Source of the DNA: Gammaproteobacteria bacterium
GTDB taxonomy: Bacteria > Pseudomonadota > Gammaproteobacteria > Thiohalobacterales > Thiohalobacteraceae
NCBI GenBank assembly: GCA_019911805.1
Contig: JAIOJV010000016.1
Span: 1 to 64,000, forward strand
Direction of reading: 5' to 3'
Length of the DNA: 64,000 bases
Below, piece after piece: positions 18,164 to 28,273 of this stretch. How positions within the stretch are numbered: position 1 is the first letter of the stretch; every line of letters begins with the position of its first letter. A program made the position numbers and the translations under genes. Under the pieces are notes generated by a model. That model was not told the DNA's origin. It saw only the letters and a program-made list of their open reading frames with translations, and searched no databases.

Positions 18164-18312
18164 TACCACGAAGGACACGAAGGAAAGCCCAATTGATGTA
18201 AAACCGTGAGCTCCCTCCTCCCGGATAAGGGAGCCCCCGAAGGGAGAGGGGACTCTCCATTCGGCATACGCGGGCAATTTTCCTTCGTGTCCTTCGTGTC
18301 CTTCGTGGTTAA
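18164..18312. repeat. CACGAAGGA palindrome, copy 1 flanking yjgA
   Basis: Left arm 18164-18185 and right arm 18278-18312 are runs of CACGAAGGA and its complement TCCTTCGTG. The interior, from 18188 on, matches the interior of the 18857-19000 element in reverse orientation (23 of 23 bp at 18188-18210 against 18943-18965, with weaker similarity beyond). It lies between the divergent pmbA and yjgA starts, the only paired element in the window not 3' of a gene. Confidence 0.9.
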
Positions 18313-18346
18313 AATGAACCCCACACCCACAGCCAGCGGCCACACC

Positions 18347-18859
18347 ATGCAGGACGATTTCGACAGCGATGCCGACGAGCGACCCAGCCGGTCGCAGCTC
18401 AAGCGCGACGCCGAGGCGCTGCAGGAGCTCGGGCGTGAGCTGGTGGGACTGCCGCAGGCCCGGCTCGACCGCATCGAACTGCCCGAGAAGCTGCGCGATG
18501 CCATCGCTCTGGCCCGACGCATCACGGCGCACGGCGGCAAGCGCCGGCAGCTACAATACATCGGCAAGCTGATGCGCCGCATCGACGCCGAGCCGATCCG
18601 CGCCCGACTCGAGGCCATGCAGCAGGCCGACCACCGCGCAGCGCAGCGTTTCCATCATCTCGAAGCGCTGCGTGACAAGCTCATCCACGAGGGCGACGCG
18701 GCACTCGGCGCGGCCCTGGAAGACTATCCGCATGCCGACCGTCAGCACCTGCGCCAGCTCATCCGCCAGGCGCGGCAGGAGCGCGAGCAGGACAAACCGC
18801 CGGCCGGCGCACGCAGCCTGTTCCGCTACCTGCGCGAGCTGGATGAACAACCGACGTAA
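18347..18859 (+). CDS. yjgA: Ribosome-associated protein YjgA (DarP, DUF615)
   Basis: A 170-residue protein with the DUF615 core: SQLKRDAEALQELGRELVGL, RRQLQYIGKLMRRID and QHLRQLIRQARQEREQDKPP...LFRYLREL. YjgA binds late 50S precursors and helps assemble the peptidyl-transferase centre. The start is uncertain: ATG 18314 would add 11 residues but abuts the repeat; neither site has a Shine-Dalgarno. Its TAA stop is the first three bases of the next repeat. In other Gammaproteobacteria yjgA also neighbours pmbA. Confidence 0.93.
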   Translation: MQDDFDSDADERPSRSQLKRDAEALQELGRELVGLPQARLDRIELPEKLRDAIALARRITAHGGKRRQLQYIGKLMRRIDAEPIRARLEAMQQADHRAAQRFHHLEALRDKLIHEGDAALGAALEDYPHADRQHLRQLIRQARQEREQDKPPAGARSLFRYLRELDEQPT

Positions 18860-19000
18860 CCACGAAGGACACAAAGGACACGAAGAGAAACCCCCAAAGA
18901 ATGTTGAATGGAGAGCCCCCTCTCCCCGGATGAGAGAGGGAACTCACGGTTTTACATCAATTGGGTTTTCCTTCGTGTCCTTTGTGTCCTTCGTGGTTAA
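18857..19000. repeat. CACGAAGGA palindrome, copy 2 flanking yjgA (inverted)
   Basis: The left arm 18857-18890 begins TAACCACGAAGGACACAAAG and supplies the yjgA stop codon; the right arm is 18966-19000. The interior is an inverted relative of the 18164-18312 element. It sits between the convergent ends of yjgA and tldD. Confidence 0.9.
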
Positions 19001-19011
19001 TCTGTTCGTTA

Positions 19012-20457
19012 CTACTCTGCGCTTGTGCCACCTACGGTCAGGCCGTCGACGCGCAGGGTCGGCTGGCCGACGCCGACGGGGACGCTCTGGCCTTCCTTGC
19101 CGCAGGTGCCGACGCCCTGGTCGAGCTTGAGGTCGCTGCCGACCATGGACACGCGTGTGAGCACGTCGGGGCCGTTACCGACCAGGGTCGCGCCTTTCAC
19201 CGGGCGCGTGACCTTGCCCTTCTCGATCAGATAGGCCTCGCTCGCGGAGAATACGAATTTGCCCGAGGTGATATCCACCTGGCCGCCGCCGAAATTCACG
19301 GCGTACAGCCCCTTGTCCACGGAACGGATGATCTCTTCGGGATCGGATGCGCCGGCGAGCATATAGGTATTGGTCATGCGTGGCATGGGCAGGTGGGCGT
19401 AGGATTCGCGGCGGCCGTTGCCGGTGGGCGCCATGCCCATCAGGCGGGCATTCATCTTGTCCTGCATATAGCCTTTCAGCACACCCTTCTCGATCAGCAC
19501 GGTGCATTCGGTGGGCGTGCCCTCGTCGTCGATATTGAGCGAGCCGCGCCGCCCCGGCAGGGTGCCGTCGTCGACCACGGTGCACAGCGGTGACGCGACC
19601 TTCTGGCCAACCCGGCCGGCGAAGGCCGAAGTGCCCTTGCGGTTGAAATCACCTTCCAGCCCGTGGCCGATGGCCTCGTGCAGCAGCACGCCGGGCCAGC
19701 CGGGGCCGAGTACCACGGTCATGTTGCCGGCGGGCGCAGCGACGGCCTCCAGATTCACCAGCGCCTGGCGCACGGCCTCGCGCGCATACTCGAAGGCCTC
19801 GCCGTTCATGAACAAGTCGTAGCCGCCGCGCCCACCGCCGCCGCTGCTGCCCTGCTCGCGCCGGCCGTTGTGCTCGACGATGACGGAGACGCTCAGGCGC
19901 ACCAGCGGGCGTACGTCACCGGCCAGGGTGCCGTCACTGGCCGCCACCAGCACGACCTCGTGCACCCCGGCGAGGCTGACGATCACCTGCTGCACGCGCG
20001 CATCGATGCGGCGGGCCTCGGCGTCGATCCGCTTGAGCAGATCGACCTTGGCATCGGCACTCAGGCTGTCCAACGGATCGACCGGCCGGTACAGCCCCAG
20101 CGCGCCGCTTGGTCGCCACGCCTGCAGTTGCGCCTCCCGGCCGCTGCGGGCGATGGCGCGCGCCTGCCGCGAGGCCTCGATGAGCGCGGGCATGACGATC
20201 TCGTCGGAATAGGCAAAGCCGGTCTTGTCGCCCCTGACGGCACGCACGCCGGCGCCCTGTTCGATGCTGTGGTTACCTTCCTTGACGATGCCGTCCTCCA
20301 GCACCCAGGACTCGAAGCGGGTGGACTGAAAATACAGATCGGCGCTGTCGATGGCATGCCCCATCAGCCGGTCGAGCACGGTGCCGAGATCGGCATCGCC
20401 GATGCCGGTAGGGACGAGCAGGCGCTCGCGGGCGAGTTCAAGAGTGGAGACCGTCAT
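19012..20457 (-). CDS. tldD: Metalloprotease TldD
   Basis: The 481-residue catalytic subunit of the TldD/TldE protease. The zinc-binding [11 protein letters not shown] motif is present, along with the later [26 protein letters not shown] and [33 protein letters not shown] segments typical of the family. It is the last gene of the rng-yhdP-nit-tldD row, in family order, but separated from nit by a palindromic element. Confidence 0.96.
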   Translation of the reverse strand: MTVSTLELARERLLVPTGIGDADLGTVLDRLMGHAIDSADLYFQSTRFESWVLEDGIVKEGNHSIEQGAGVRAVRGDKTGFAYSDEIVMPALIEASRQARAIARSGREAQLQAWRPSGALGLYRPVDPLDSLSADAKVDLLKRIDAEARRIDARVQQVIVSLAGVHEVVLVAASDGTLAGDVRPLVRLSVSVIVEHNGRREQGSSGGGGRGGYDLFMNGEAFEYAREAVRQALVNLEAVAAPAGNMTVVLGPGWPGVLLHEAIGHGLEGDFNRKGTSAFAGRVGQKVASPLCTVVDDGTLPGRRGSLNIDDEGTPTECTVLIEKGVLKGYMQDKMNARLMGMAPTGNGRRESYAHLPMPRMTNTYMLAGASDPEEIIRSVDKGLYAVNFGGGQVDITSGKFVFSASEAYLIEKGKVTRPVKGATLVGNGPDVLTRVSMVGSDLKLDQGVGTCGKEGQSVPVGVGQPTLRVDGLTVGGTSAE

Positions 20458-20545
20458 GGGGTAGTCACATCGTCACAGCAGGGACGATCAAAGGTACGCG
20501 ATGGGGTGGCTTGGCTCAACCCCATGGCGGTTGGAGGGATGCTGC

Positions 20546-20719
20546 TTAACCACGAAGGACACGAAGGAAGTTCATCCGTGCAGGTTGAATACGCCCCTTC
20601 AGGAGTGCCAGGGAGAGGATGATACAGCTTCTGGCATCCCCTCTCCCACGACGAGCGAGGGAATCCACCGATTCCCATAAAGTGATTTCCCTTCGTGTCC
20701 TTCGTGTCCTTTGTGGTTA
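20546..20719. repeat. CACGAAGGA palindrome between nit and tldD
   Basis: Left arm 20546-20570 and right arm 20686-20719 are CACGAAGGA runs in opposite orientation. The interior shares a CCCTCTCCC...GAGGGAA segment with the two elements flanking yjgA, marking it as the same subfamily. It lies downstream of the nitrilase gene and upstream of tldD. Confidence 0.85.
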
Positions 20720-20746
20720 TGTCCTCCGTCCCAGCCGCAAAGACCA

Positions 20747-21565
20747 TCACCCGCAATGCAGCCGGCGATGGTCGACGGCCGGGAAGTTGCGGCGGGTGCT
20801 CTTCACGCGCTCCAGGTCGATGGCGGCGCAGACCACGCCGGAGCCACGTGGCAACCGGTCGAGCACCAACCCCCAGGGATCGACGATCATGGTGTCACCG
20901 TGGGTCTCGCGACCGTTGACGTGGTAGCCACCCTGCGCGGCGGCAAACACGTAGGACAGGTTTTCGATGGCGCGGGTGCGCACCAGCATCTCCCAGTGGG
21001 CGCGGCCGGTGATGGCGGTGAAGGCCGAGGGTACGGCGATCATGTCCATGCCCCGGTCGAGCAATGCGCGAAACAACTCGGGGAAGCGCAGGTCGTAACA
21101 GATCGCCAGGCCGAGCCGGCCGAAGGGTGTCTCCACCACCGTCAGGTCGGTGCCAGGCTCGATGGTCTCGGACTCGGTATAGCGCTCGTCGCTGCCGACC
21201 AGCCGCACGTCGAACAGATGGATCTTGTCGTAGCGTGCCACCCGCCGGCCACGGTCGTCGTAGACCAGACAGGCCGCGCGCACCCTGGTCGGATCGCCGG
21301 CCGCCAGCGGGATGGTGCCGCCGACCAGCCACAGGCCCAGGCGCTTGGCGGTATGGGCCAGGAATTCCTGGATCGGACCGTGGCCGTCGCGCTCACGCGC
21401 CGCGACCTTGTCGGCCTCCTTGAGAGCCATGATGGCGAAGTTCTCGGGCAGCACGACCAGCCGGGCGCCCTGCTGGCTCGCCTGGTAGATGAGCTTCTCT
21501 GCCTCGAACAGGTTCGCGCCGACATTTGGCCCGGAGGCCATCTGGATGCATGCCACTTTCGTCAT
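20747..21565 (-). CDS. Carbon-nitrogen hydrolase (nitrilase superfamily)
   Basis: A 272-residue amidohydrolase starting MTKVACIQMASGPNV. The Glu-Lys-Cys triad is visible in LPENFAIM, RYDKIHLF and AICYDLRFPELF. It resembles the Nit1/YbeM group that hydrolyses deaminated glutathione, a metabolite-repair role. The exact substrate is not proven by sequence. The gene sits between yhdP and tldD, its usual neighbours in Gammaproteobacteria. Confidence 0.92.
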   Translation of the reverse strand: MTKVACIQMASGPNVGANLFEAEKLIYQASQQGARLVVLPENFAIMALKEADKVAARERDGHGPIQEFLAHTAKRLGLWLVGGTIPLAAGDPTRVRAACLVYDDRGRRVARYDKIHLFDVRLVGSDERYTESETIEPGTDLTVVETPFGRLGLAICYDLRFPELFRALLDRGMDMIAVPSAFTAITGRAHWEMLVRTRAIENLSYVFAAAQGGYHVNGRETHGDTMIVDPWGLVLDRLPRGSGVVCAAIDLERVKSTRRNFPAVDHRRLHCG

Positions 21566-21695
21566 TCTCGTGCCTCGCCGGCGGCTCTCGCCGCGGTCGT
21601 CTCCAAACGCCGTTTCAAGATGTCGCGGCCCCCGGATCGGGGTTCGCCGCGCCGGGCCGCCGCAGGCCGGTGGCCAGCCCACACCTGGCCCTATA

Positions 21696-24600
21696 TTACT
21701 GTCCACCCGCCGGTGCGTCTCCCGACCCCGCTGCCCCCGTCGATTTATCCTGCAAACCCCGTACCGTTTCGCCGACCGGCTGCAGCTGCGGGTCCTCCCA
21801 GCTACCCGTCACGGTGTACTGATAGCGTGCAAAACGGGTCAACCCTTCCATCTGCTCACCAAACAGTTTGTCGGCCAGCAACAGGGCCGCGCCGACCAGC
21901 GGTCCGCCGGCCAGCGCCCCGGCCAGCGGCAGGCTCGACTGGACCTGGGGGATGACCGTCACCAGTTGATCGTAATCATGCCGCGCCAGCCCCGTGCGGC
22001 CGGAGATCTCGATGCGTGCCGCCGGCCCCTCGATCTCCAGATCATTGGTATAGGCGTCCGAATCCAACAGGGTGAAGTGCCCCTCGATGCGGTCGAAGCT
22101 GAAGCCTTTTTCGAACACGTCGCTGAAATCCAGGGCCAGGCGGCGCCGCAATCCCTGCAGGCTGAACAGACCGAACACCCGTCCCGCACCGGCCTCGACA
22201 TTTACCAGCCGCCCCGCCCCGATACGCAGGGCCAGCGATCCCTCCAGCTTCTGCAATGCGAAGTCGGTCGGACTACCAGGCCAGTTGGCGTCGATCTCGC
22301 CGCGGGTCTCGCCGCCGACGATGGTGCCGGCATAGCCGAAGGCCGACAGCAACGGCCCCAGTTCATCCGCCTGCAGATCGATGCGGAAGCGCGAGGCATC
22401 CCCGCCCGCCCGGCGGGTCCACGCGCCGCTGGCGTCCAGGCGCATCCAGTCGGCTGCCACCCCCAGCTGGTCGACGGCGAGACCGTCGGCCAGCGGGTGG
22501 CTGCGGAGGGTAACACGGCCGAGGTCGAGATCGCCAAGCCGGAAGCGGCCGATCTCGGCATCCAGCGCCGGCAGATGCGCCGGTGAAAGCCGCGCTTCGA
22601 CCTCCGGCTCGCCTGCCACCGGTGGCAGGCGCAGATGGTCGAGGCGCAGGCTTACGGGCCGCGCCGGCGACTGCGGCAGCAGGACGATGCCTGCGGCGTC
22701 GGGGCCGGCCAGTTGCACGCGCCAGCCGTCACGGTCATGGCGCGCATCGACGCGTACCTGGCGAAAGCGGCGCTGCAAGGCGGTCAGCTCACCGACGTCC
22801 ACCGCGAGCGCGGTCAGCGCGCCCCATGACACCGCCGCCGACGCTGCCGCCGCAGTGTCGGGACCGGCGGGGGCGAGCAGCGGTCGCCAGTCGTCCCAGA
22901 CAAACCGCGGCAGGCTGCCGCGCACGCGCAGCCCGTTCCCGTCCGGTAGCCGCGCAGCGGGGCTGCCGAGGTACAGTTCACCGCGCAGCAGCCGCCACGC
23001 GCCGCTCTGACGCTGTAGTTCGGCGGCGGCGCTGTGCTCGCCGTATTGCAGGTACAGCGACCGGAGGCCATCCGCGAGCGCGACGGTGGTGCGCAGTCGT
23101 AAGGGATAGACCTCTGCCGCCGTCTTGCCGAAGGGCGCGGGTAGATCCACGCTGATCCCGCGCAGATCAGATACCAACTCCAGCGTCACCGGCGTGGCGC
23201 GCGGCGCCTCCCGCGGCAGGTCGACCGACGCCGTCCAGTCGCTGCTGCCGCTGATCCGCGCCCCCAGACCGTCAGTGGTGTCCGCCTTGAGCCACTGCAG
23301 CAGCGGCAGCGCGCCGCGCACCGCGACGCGGGTCGCGGGATGACCGTCGCGCCGCGCGTCGTCGACAGTCAGCGTGACCGGTACCCCGTTCAAACGCGCC
23401 TTGAGACCGTCCGCCGTCACGCTGCGCTCGGTGAACCTCAGGTCGCCCTGCAACTGGTCGAAGGCCAGCTCCCAGGCGGGCAGCGCGAGTCGATTGGCGG
23501 CCAGGCGCACCTCCCCCACGACCGTGGCCGGCCGGTGTTCGGCCAGCGGGATGACCAGGCCGAGCCGCAGCTCGGCCGGACCCTGTGCCTGTACCGCGCC
23601 CAGGGCATCGCCGGGCCCGCCGCTCAGCGGGCTTTCGCGGACGAAGCGCAGCATGTCCGCCAGCGGGCCGTGGGCGCGGCCGTCGACCTCCAGGCGTGCG
23701 TGCGCGAGGTCGTCGATGCGCACATCGACCGCCTCCAGATCCGCACCCAGGATCTTGCCGGCGACGCCGCGGATATGCATGCCGCGGTTGACGAAGGCGA
23801 GCTCCGCCTCCAGCCCTTCGATGCGGTGCCAACCTTCCCCGTAGTCCAGGATCGCATCGGTGACTGTCGCGCGAACCTCCATGCGACCGGATGCCTGGTC
23901 GAACGGAAATTCACCCGGGTGACCGTGAAACAGCATGGCGCCACTGCGGATCTCGCCGCTCACCAGCGCCCGGTCCAGCCAGGCGACGGTGCGCGGGGGC
24001 ATGATACCGGCCGGCAGGTAGCTGCCGGTCTGCCCGACCTGCCCGCGGCGAAACTGACTGTAGAGGTCCAGAAAGGGTCGCGAACCGTCCAGCGGGAGGT
24101 CCAGCCGCAGCCGTGATTCGGTGGCGATGTCGGCATTCTCCGCGGCCAGGGACTGCGTCTCGATACGCAGCCGGTCGGCACTGCGCCGCCACAGGACACG
24201 ACCCTGCAGCCGGTCGAGCTGCAAGGGGTCACGGAACAGACCGGGAAACGTCAGCTGCGCACCACGGCTGTCCAGGTCCACGGTGCCATGGTCGTGGCTG
24301 CCCGCAATGCGGCCGCTGAGTGCAGTGCCGCCCGGCAATTGGTTGACGGCCGTTGTCTCTACGCCGTCGAAACGCATCTGATAGACGACATCCACGAACC
24401 GCCCGTCGAGTGCCCGGAAGGCGAGCTGCAATCCCTCGACCTCGCCGCGGGGCTGCAGCGCCTCCAACAGCGCCTTACGTTCCGGTGCGGCCTCCAACAG
24501 GTGGCTCAACCAGGGCGCGACCAGCTCCAGGCGCAGATAGCTCACGCCGAGCTGCACGGCATGGTTTCCATTCTCCTGATCGCGCACCGCCAGGGTCAGG

Positions 24601-25568
24601 CCCGTCTCGGGCCAGGCCTCGCCACCTTGGACCAGCTCGACCTGACCCAGATCGAGCGTCCAACCGTCCACGGCACGGCGCCACTCCCACTGCCCGGTCA
24701 GGCGCTCGGCATCGAGCAACTGGCGGTCCCTGGTGGCGGCGGCGAGACCCTGTATATCCATATCGCCGCGCATGTGCCGCAGGCGACTACCGACCAGTTC
24801 AGCCCACAGGTGAGTGTGCGCCCGGCCGCGTAGCTGCAGGCCGCCGGGCGCGCGCCGGCCCAGCCAGCGCGCGATATCCACACCATCGACGTCGATGAAC
24901 AGCTTTCCGGCCCAGTCCTGCGGCGTACCGACGTCGCCGCGCAGGTCGGCGGCGAGTTGCAGTTCCTCGCCATACTCCGCCGGCAGCCGCACGCGCACCT
25001 GCAGCTGGTGGCGGCGGCCACGATTGAGCAGTTGCAGATTGGCGTCCTGGAGGCGCAACGACGGCAGCGCCCCGGTATCGTCACGCCAGTGCACCTGGAT
25101 ATCGCGCAGTTCGACCCGCGGTTGGGACAGCACCAGCAGCCAGGGATTGGCGTGCGGCACCTTGAACTGCACGCCCTCGATGCGAAAGTGGCCTTCGGTG
25201 TCGCGGTACAGACTGACGTCGCTGCCGACCAGGACCAGGCGTGACGGCACCGGCTGCCACGCCCGCAGCGACGCCCACAGATCGATGCCGACGCGCAGCT
25301 CCCGCGCCGTCAGCAGGTCGCGGCCGGAGGGCGCGTCGTACAGGGCGAAATCGGTGATGCGCACCTCCGGTCCGAAGCCACGCCAGCTCAGTTCGAGACC
25401 GCCGATACGGGTATCCTGGCCGACGGCCTCCTTGACCAGACCCTCCAACCGGCCTTCGTGTGATTCGAGCAAAGGCAGCAATAACCGCCCCATGCTGAAC
25501 AGCAAGGCGACGGTCACCACCAGGGAGACACCGACGTACCAGAGACTGATGAGCAGGCGCCGCTGCAT
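21696..25568 (-). CDS. yhdP: YhdP family AsmA-like envelope protein
   Basis: A 1290-residue protein with an N-terminal transmembrane helix (LISLWYVGVSLVVTVALLFSMG) followed by a very long periplasmic region of the DUF3971/AsmA_2 type. YhdP, with TamB and YdbH, is implicated in moving phospholipids from inner to outer membrane. The length matches the family (about 1270). The C-terminal part carries LEGSLALRIGAGRLVNVEAGAGRVFGLFSLQ. It lies between rng and nit in the conserved order. Confidence 0.95.
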   Translation of the reverse strand: MQRRLLISLWYVGVSLVVTVALLFSMGRLLLPLLESHEGRLEGLVKEAVGQDTRIGGLELSWRGFGPEVRITDFALYDAPSGRDLLTARELRVGIDLWASLRAWQPVPSRLVLVGSDVSLYRDTEGHFRIEGVQFKVPHANPWLLVLSQPRVELRDIQVHWRDDTGALPSLRLQDANLQLLNRGRRHQLQVRVRLPAEYGEELQLAADLRGDVGTPQDWAGKLFIDVDGVDIARWLGRRAPGGLQLRGRAHTHLWAELVGSRLRHMRGDMDIQGLAAATRDRQLLDAERLTGQWEWRRAVDGWTLDLGQVELVQGGEAWPETGLTLAVRDQENGNHAVQLGVSYLRLELVAPWLSHLLEAAPERKALLEALQPRGEVEGLQLAFRALDGRFVDVVYQMRFDGVETTAVNQLPGGTALSGRIAGSHDHGTVDLDSRGAQLTFPGLFRDPLQLDRLQGRVLWRRSADRLRIETQSLAAENADIATESRLRLDLPLDGSRPFLDLYSQFRRGQVGQTGSYLPAGIMPPRTVAWLDRALVSGEIRSGAMLFHGHPGEFPFDQASGRMEVRATVTDAILDYGEGWHRIEGLEAELAFVNRGMHIRGVAGKILGADLEAVDVRIDDLAHARLEVDGRAHGPLADMLRFVRESPLSGGPGDALGAVQAQGPAELRLGLVIPLAEHRPATVVGEVRLAANRLALPAWELAFDQLQGDLRFTERSVTADGLKARLNGVPVTLTVDDARRDGHPATRVAVRGALPLLQWLKADTTDGLGARISGSSDWTASVDLPREAPRATPVTLELVSDLRGISVDLPAPFGKTAAEVYPLRLRTTVALADGLRSLYLQYGEHSAAAELQRQSGAWRLLRGELYLGSPAARLPDGNGLRVRGSLPRFVWDDWRPLLAPAGPDTAAAASAAVSWGALTALAVDVGELTALQRRFRQVRVDARHDRDGWRVQLAGPDAAGIVLLPQSPARPVSLRLDHLRLPPVAGEPEVEARLSPAHLPALDAEIGRFRLGDLDLGRVTLRSHPLADGLAVDQLGVAADWMRLDASGAWTRRAGGDASRFRIDLQADELGPLLSAFGYAGTIVGGETRGEIDANWPGSPTDFALQKLEGSLALRIGAGRLVNVEAGAGRVFGLFSLQGLRRRLALDFSDVFEKGFSFDRIEGHFTLLDSDAYTNDLEIEGPAARIEISGRTGLARHDYDQLVTVIPQVQSSLPLAGALAGGPLVGAALLLADKLFGEQMEGLTRFARYQYTVTGSWEDPQLQPVGETVRGLQDKSTGAAGSGDAPAGGQ

Positions 25569-25651
25569 GGCGAGGAATCTCTAGCGTGCAGGTGCCGGCC
25601 GTGCGCCGGCGGTGCCCGTGAGCATGCGGCAATGGCGCCCGGCAACGCGCC

Positions 25652-27118
25652 TCACAGCAGCACCACGTCGAATTGCTCCTGGGTGTAGAGCGCCTCGACC
25701 TGCAATTTGATCGGCTTACCGATGAAAGACTCCAGTTCGGCCAGCGCCGTGGACTCCTCGTCGAGCAGCAGATCGATGACCTCCTGCGTGGCCAGCACCA
25801 GCAGTTGCTGCACATCGAACTGACGCGCCTCGCGCAGGATCTCGCGGAAGATTTCGTAGCACACCGTCTCGGGCGTCTTCAGCGAGGCGCGCCCGCCACA
25901 AGTCGGGCAGGTCGAGCACAGCACGTGCTCCAGGCTCTCGCGGGTACGCTTGCGGGTCATCTGCACCAGGCCGAGGCTGGATACCTCGCTGATATGGCTC
26001 TTGGTATGGTCGCGTTCGAGGCTCTTCTCCAGCGCGCGCAGCACCTGACGCTTGTGCTCTGCGTCAGACATGTCAATGAAATCGATGATAATGATGCCAC
26101 CCAGATTGCGCAGCCGGAGCTGGCGCGCGATCGCCTGTGCCGCCTCCAGATTGGTCTTGAAGATGGTCTCTTCGAGCGTGCGATGGCCGACGTAGGCCCC
26201 GGTGTTGACATCGATAGTGGTCATCGCCTCGGTCTGGTCGATGACCAGGTGGCCGCCCGATTTCAGCTGTACCTTACGCTCCAGCGCCTTCTGGATCTCG
26301 TCTTCCACGCCGTAGAGATCGAACAGCGGTCGCTCGCCGGGATAGTATTCCAGACGCTCGACGACCTCCGGGATGAACTCGGCGGCGAACTGGCTCACCC
26401 GCTGGAAGGTCTCGCGCGAGTCGATGCGGACCTTGTCGAGTTCGTCACCGACCAGATCACGCAGCACCCGCAACGCCAGGGGCAGGTCTTCATGGACGAG
26501 GCTGCCGGGTGCCGCCGTCTGGACGTGCTCGCGCACCGCCGCCCAGAGCTTACGCAGGAAATTCATATCGGCGACCAGTGCCTCGGCGCTGACGCCCTCG
26601 GCGGCGGTGCGCACGATGAAGCCCTGTGCCTCGCCGTTGGCATGCTGTGCGACGATTTCACGCAGTCGGGTGCGTTCGGCCTCCCCCTCGATCTTCTGCG
26701 AGACACCGACGTTACTGACCTCGGGCATGAACACCAGATAGCGCGAAGGGATGGTGATGTGGGTGGTCAGGCGTGCGCCCTTGGTGCCGAGCGGGTCCTT
26801 GATGACCTGCACCAGCAGTTCCTGGCCCTCGCGCAGCAGCTGAGAGATGGCCTCGGTACGCTTGCCCTCGGGACGCAAGCCCTCGACCTCTCGCGCGACG
26901 ATGTCGGAGGCATGCAGAAAGGCGGCACGCTCCAGGCCGATATCGATGAAGGCCGCCTGCATCCCGGGCAGCACACGGCTCACCACGCCCTTGTAGAGGC
27001 TGCCGACCAGCCCGCGCGCCCGCGCGCGTTCGATCTGCACCTCCTGCAGCACACCGTTCTCGACCACGGCGACGCGCGTCTCCTGCGGGGTGACGTTGAC
27101 GAGAATCTCTTCGCTCAT
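25652..27118 (-). CDS. rng: Ribonuclease G
   Basis: A 488-residue single-strand endoribonuclease that matures the 5' end of 16S rRNA and processes mRNAs. It starts MSEEILVNVTPQETRVAVVENG, has the S1 domain (about 35-125) with GVVSRVLPGMQAAFIDIG, the catalytic DVNTGAYVG aspartate motif with IIIDFIDM downstream, and the zinc-link CSTCPTCGG. Length and motifs fit RNase G rather than the longer RNase E. It follows maf, as in most Gammaproteobacteria. Confidence 0.97.
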   Translation of the reverse strand: MSEEILVNVTPQETRVAVVENGVLQEVQIERARARGLVGSLYKGVVSRVLPGMQAAFIDIGLERAAFLHASDIVAREVEGLRPEGKRTEAISQLLREGQELLVQVIKDPLGTKGARLTTHITIPSRYLVFMPEVSNVGVSQKIEGEAERTRLREIVAQHANGEAQGFIVRTAAEGVSAEALVADMNFLRKLWAAVREHVQTAAPGSLVHEDLPLALRVLRDLVGDELDKVRIDSRETFQRVSQFAAEFIPEVVERLEYYPGERPLFDLYGVEDEIQKALERKVQLKSGGHLVIDQTEAMTTIDVNTGAYVGHRTLEETIFKTNLEAAQAIARQLRLRNLGGIIIIDFIDMSDAEHKRQVLRALEKSLERDHTKSHISEVSSLGLVQMTRKRTRESLEHVLCSTCPTCGGRASLKTPETVCYEIFREILREARQFDVQQLLVLATQEVIDLLLDEESTALAELESFIGKPIKLQVEALYTQEQFDVVLL

Positions 27119-27127
27119 GGGTTGTGT

Positions 27128-27297
27128 GGTGAGGCGTGAAAGACAAAACCCCTGTTGGCCACGGAAGCACACGGAAAGACACGGAACAAGATATGTTCAG
27201 TGACCACATTTCCGTGTTGTTCCGTGTGCTTCCGTGGCCATTCCAGAATTTTACTCCTCACATCTTACTCCTCACGCCTCACGCCTCACCCCCCAGC
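27128..27297. repeat. Compound palindrome, CACGGAAA and GTGAGGC arms
   Basis: The inner arms 27156-27186 and 27210-27240 match at 29 of 31 positions and are CACGGAAA-type. A GTGAGGCGTGA run lies outside on the left and its complement on the right (27252-27290). The right side provides the last codons and stop of maf. Confidence 0.9.
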
Positions 27298-27875
27298 ACC
27301 TCGATACCGAATTCGCCCAGCAGCTGCGCGGTCTCGAACAGCGGCAGGCCCATGACGCCCGAATAGCTGCCGGCGAGGTCAGCGACGAACACCGCGCCCA
27401 GGCCCTGGATGGCGTAGCCGCCGGCCTTGTCCGCCGGTTCGCCACTCGCCCAGTAGGTCTCGGCCTCGACCGGCGCGATGTCACGGAAGCGGACCCGGCT
27501 GCGGCTGAGCCGTACCGCCGCGTGCGCACCGTTCGCCAGGGCGACGCCGGTCAGTACTTCATGGTCGCGACCGGACAGCGCCGCCAGCGTAGCCAGGCCC
27601 GCGTCCCGCCCGTGGGGTTTGTCCAGGACCCTCCCGTCGCACACGACAGCCGTATCCGCCCCCAGCACCGGCCGGCCGTCATCCGCCGTCAGGACGGTCC
27701 GGCCGGCGGACGCCTTGGCCAGCGCCAGTCGCTGTACCAGGGCCGCGGCATCTTCTCCCGGCCGGGCCGACTCATCCACGGCCACATCCAGCACCCGGTA
27801 GGTGACCCCGATCTGGTCCAGGAGTTCACGCCGGCGCGGAGATCTGGAGGCGAGGTAGATGCGATAGGTACTCAT
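27279..27875 (-). CDS. maf: Maf nucleotide pyrophosphatase
   Basis: A 198-residue Maf/Ham1-fold protein that hydrolyses non-canonical or canonical nucleoside triphosphates. It starts [19 protein letters not shown], the signature substrate-binding motif, and has VLGADTAVV and a [14 protein letters not shown] segment. The final GEA and stop lie inside the GTGAGGC repeat. It sits between rlmH and rng. Confidence 0.95.
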   Translation of the reverse strand: MSTYRIYLASRSPRRRELLDQIGVTYRVLDVAVDESARPGEDAAALVQRLALAKASAGRTVLTADDGRPVLGADTAVVCDGRVLDKPHGRDAGLATLAALSGRDHEVLTGVALANGAHAAVRLSRSRVRFRDIAPVEAETYWASGEPADKAGGYAIQGLGAVFVADLAGSYSGVMGLPLFETAQLLGEFGIEVLGGEA

Positions 27876-27931
27876 CTTCCGCAGACTACCAGAAGCCATG
27901 GTGCCGTGCCGCTGTGGCGATTGACCGGTTT

Positions 27932-28272
27932 GAACCGCCAAGACCGCCAAGGCGCCAAGACGCCAAGAAAAACTTGTTGTGGCTGCCGAGAATCTGCGAA
28001 CAAGCCGCAGCTAAACGCTTCAGCCGCGTCTCCCAATCCAACATACAACCCTATGCCAGCTTTTCTTGGCGTCTTGGCGATTCCAATCCGGGTCTCTTGG
28101 CGTCTTGGCGCCTTGGCGGTTCCAGCCAGAGGTCTCTTGGCGTCTTGGCGCCTTGGCGGTTCCAACCAAGGTCTCTTGGCGTCTTGGCGCCTTGGCGGTT
28201 CCAATCAGAATTTCTTGGCGGTCATGGCGCCTTGGCGGTTCCAATCAGGGTCTCTTGGCGGTTCCAACAACG
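27932..28272. repeat. CCAAGACG palindrome with 39-bp right-arm array
   Basis: This fills most of the 398-bp gap between maf and rlmH. The left arm (27932-27970) is a CCGCCAAGACCGCC-type run. The right side is an array of six units starting CTTGGCG at 28065, 28096, 28136, 28175, 28214 and 28254, with spacings 31, 40, 39, 39 and 40 bp; the first and last units are partial. The units contain no unique spacers. Confidence 0.9.
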
Positions 28273-28273
28273 G

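Noticed and set aside
28065-28272. Regularly spaced 39-40 bp repeats as a possible CRISPR array
   Set aside because: The units are contiguous repeats with no unique spacers, and no cas genes are present.
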